Assembly: GCA_017650795.1 (NCBI GenBank)
Contig: JAGCEE010000095.1
Coordinates: forward strand, 1 to 5,985
Source: Clostridia bacterium
GTDB lineage: Bacteria > Bacillota > Clostridia > Christensenellales > UBA1242
Reading direction: 5' to 3'
Length of the DNA stretch: 5,985 bases
Part shown: positions 4,770 through 5,985 of the stretch, in pieces
Layout of the letters: each line of letters begins with the position of its first letter
Position numbering within the stretch: position 1 is the stretch's first letter
Position numbers and translations under genes: made by a program
Notes under the pieces: generated by a model
The model's database searches: none
What the model saw: only the letters and a program-made list of their open reading frames with translations
What the model was told of the DNA's origin: nothing

Positions 4770-5000
4770 ATGGCAAATGAACTTAATACTTGTGCACTTT
4801 GTGGTGGTAAATACGAAGGATTTGGCAACTCTACTTGGGGTTGGTGGGAAATGACTACCGGTTGTTCTACCCAGGAAGATAATGAAAAGGGTGAAAAGTA
4901 TCGTTGCTGCGACAAGTGCAATGCCAAAAAGGTAGTACCTGCCCGACTTTATCTTGCTAAAATGGCAGGGGTTAAGGTTTCTAATGGGGGTTCTAACTAA
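4770..5000 (+). CDS. Small zinc-ribbon-like phage protein
   Basis: This 76-residue protein has a clear AGGAG (4759-4763), 6 bases before its ATG. It contains C8-x2-C11 followed by GGKYEGFGN, then R45-C46-C47-x2-C50-N and a VVPARL tail. The pattern 'CxxCGG-x-G-[FY]-GN ... CCDxCN ... V-PARL' is, from memory, typical of small uncharacterised phage and prophage proteins, which probably bind one zinc through the two CxxC pairs. Compared with the short forms I recall, the segment between the pairs (about residues 21-44) is long. It contains WGWW, a further Cys at 32 and an acidic stretch. A nucleic-acid or protein-binding role is plausible but unproven. Its TAA overlaps the next ATG (TAATG). It lacks the DF tag. 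Confidence 0.88.
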   Translation: MANELNTCALCGGKYEGFGNSTWGWWEMTTGCSTQEDNEKGEKYRCCDKCNAKKVVPARLYLAKMAGVKVSNGGSN

Positions 5001-5236
5001 TGCGATTTGGTATTAAGGTTGTTTTTGGTGGTTTGCCAAAGGGTGATTACTTGGTAGATATTCACAAGATTGAGAATGTCTATACACCTGAAAGCGGTAG
5101 GGTTTTGTTGAATATGGAAAGTGGTAATCAAATTCCAGTTACATCAAATGACAAGATTTTTGTACGAAATGATTTACAGATTGACTTTAGAGAAGTAGAT
5201 TTGGAACATTTCAAGGAATTTTTGGAAAAGATTTAA
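5000..5236 (+). CDS. Hypothetical small protein coupled to the zinc-ribbon gene
   Basis: This 78-residue protein starts in a TAATG overlap with the upstream gene, so translational coupling is likely. GGGGG at 4986-4990 lies nine bases before the ATG and is only a moderate SD match. The sequence looks mostly beta (IKVVFGGL, YLVDIHKIENVY, RVLLNMESG, KIFVRNDLQIDF) with a short C-terminal helix (LEHFKEFLEKI). That suggests a compact beta-barrel-like fold, but no family is recognised. It lacks the DF tag. A strong terminator follows 22 bases after the stop, closing a two-gene unit. Confidence 0.85.
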   Translation: MRFGIKVVFGGLPKGDYLVDIHKIENVYTPESGRVLLNMESGNQIPVTSNDKIFVRNDLQIDFREVDLEHFKEFLEKI

Positions 5237-5258
5237 AAATATTTGTTGTTACCTCCTG

Positions 5259-5293
5259 GTGGCTATTCACTTTATGTGGATAGCCACTTTTTT
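5259..5293 (+). terminator. Strong intrinsic terminator after the 4770-5236 unit
   Basis: GTGGCTATTCAC (5259-5270) pairs with GTGGATAGCCAC (5276-5287) around a TTTAT loop. This gives 12 base pairs with one T-G wobble, followed by six Ts (5288-5293). Confidence 0.93.
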
Positions 5294-5300
5294 ATAAATA
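5293..5300 (+). promoter_or_regulatory. TATAAATA box, possible late-type -10 element
   Basis: TATAAATA begins on the last T of the terminator tail, 29 bases before the next ATG. No -35-like hexamer sits at 16-18 bases. The octamer equals the T4-type late promoter box, recognised without a -35 by a phage sigma factor. In such AT-rich DNA it may be chance, and other -10-like words (TATATT at 5299, TATAAA at 5307) overlap this stretch. Confidence 0.35.
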
Positions 5301-5328
5301 TATTAGTATAAAATTTTTGAGGTATTCA

Positions 5329-5985
5329 ATGAAGACAGTTGAATTGAAATGGATAGAAGATGATAACCATACCGTAGCAAAGGATGCTTGTGATACCCTA
5401 CAAGGCTTGATAGATGGCGGTGCGTTCCCCGATTTGGGGGTAAAATGCGAAGATGATACCCTTTATATCACTGGTGAAAAAGAAGTCCTAGATAGGGCTG
5501 TAATGAAGATACAAAAGGCATTTGCTAAGTATGGTCAAATAATGATGAAAGAAGCCAAGAATGGCACAACAGAAGAATTAAGAATAGAATCCTTTGATGA
5601 TAATGTTCAGGATATATTCAATCATACATTGGCTGAATACGAAACATTCAAGGAAAATACCAAGGAAGAAAGACCAAATACCTATATAACTACTTTGGGT
5701 AAGTTTCAATTTAAGTTTAACAAGTTAAAAGAAGCAGCAGCCAAGAAAGATAAGAAAATTTTACAAAACATCTTAATGGAAATTGATGAATTGACTGAAT
5801 CATTTGAAGAAAATAAGTTTAAGCCAATTAGCGAAAGTTACTTATTTGAAGGTAAACTTATTGATACTGCAGCATTAATGGTTTATAGTCAATTGGTAGA
5901 TTTGGGTTATAAGCACTCGGCACAGCAAATAATTTTAAATAACATAGATTATATCAATTACCATAGTAATGATAATCCAAGTGAA
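5329..5985 (+). CDS. Charged protein of unknown function, 5' part
   Basis: An open frame of 219 codons starts at ATG 5329, with GAGGT (5319-5323) 5 bases upstream, and runs off the right edge. Residues 1-68 suggest a small alpha/beta domain: strand (TVELKWI), helix (VAKDACDTLQGLIDGG), strands (LGVKCEDDTLYITG), helix (KEVLDRAVMKIQKAFAKYG). Residues 80-165 are strongly charged and helical, with a Lys-rich patch (138-143) and a Glu-rich stretch (152-161). Residues 168-211 (SESYLFEGKLID onward) look like a separate helical segment. It sits behind a terminator in its own transcription unit and looks longer and more ordinary than the tagged genes. A virion or scaffold-type protein is possible, but no family is recognised. 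Confidence 0.85.
   Translation, partial: MKTVELKWIEDDNHTVAKDACDTLQGLIDGGAFPDLGVKCEDDTLYITGEKEVLDRAVMKIQKAFAKYGQIMMKEAKNGTTEELRIESFDDNVQDIFNHTLAEYETFKENTKEERPNTYITTLGKFQFKFNKLKEAAAKKDKKILQNILMEIDELTESFEENKFKPISESYLFEGKLIDTAALMVYSQLVDLGYKHSAQQIILNNIDYINYHSNDNPSE

Noticed and set aside
5427..5439. CCCC-GATTT-GGGG hairpin inside the 5329 gene
   Set aside because: It has only four base pairs, lies within coding sequence and has no T-tail. Probably incidental to the FPDLG codons.

Overview
The window looks like part of a large, AT-rich, tailed-phage-like genome, or a phage-derived element, from a host that uses Shine-Dalgarno (SD) initiation. The signs are: every gene is on the + strand; genes are short and mostly unrecognisable; stop and start codons overlap (ATGA, TAATG); SD sequences are strong (AAGGAG, AGGAG, GGAGG); intrinsic terminators are compact; and there is a small CxxC/CCxxC protein of a kind common in phages and prophages. 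The standard bacterial code fits throughout, since TGA acts as a stop. The host cannot be named from this sequence.

Layout. (1) 1-38 is the 3' tail of a gene ending in IGKDFQV. (2) 39-492 has no convincing protein gene but is dense in inverted repeats and is best read as an unassigned structured RNA. (3) 493-2445 is an operon of five overlapping genes closed by an intrinsic terminator (2466-2500). (4) 2536-4699 is a second operon of five overlapping genes. Its sigma70-like promoter has a -35 box inside the preceding terminator hairpin. (5) 4770-5236 is a two-gene unit with its own promoter: a zinc-ribbon-like protein and a small unknown protein, closed by a strong terminator (5259-5293). (6) From 5329 to the right edge runs the 5' part of a larger, charged protein of unknown role.

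The main observation is in regions 1, 3 and 4. Ten of the eleven proteins (one seen only as a tail) end in the same C-terminal signature, [I/L]-x-[K/E]-D-F followed by 0-5 residues, usually at the end of a Lys/Glu-rich helix, although their N-terminal parts differ widely. At most junctions the DNA encoding this signature is also the ribosome-binding site of the next gene: AAG GAT or GAG GAT supplies AGGA, and TTG GAG AAA supplies GGAG. At two junctions an identical 18-base copy of the signature DNA also contains the next gene's UUG start codon. The signature persists in three genes with no start codon within SD range downstream, so it is not only an SD by-product. I read this as an array of diverged paralogous small proteins with a shared C-terminal tag that doubles as a translational-coupling cassette. 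The function of the proteins and of the tag is unknown.
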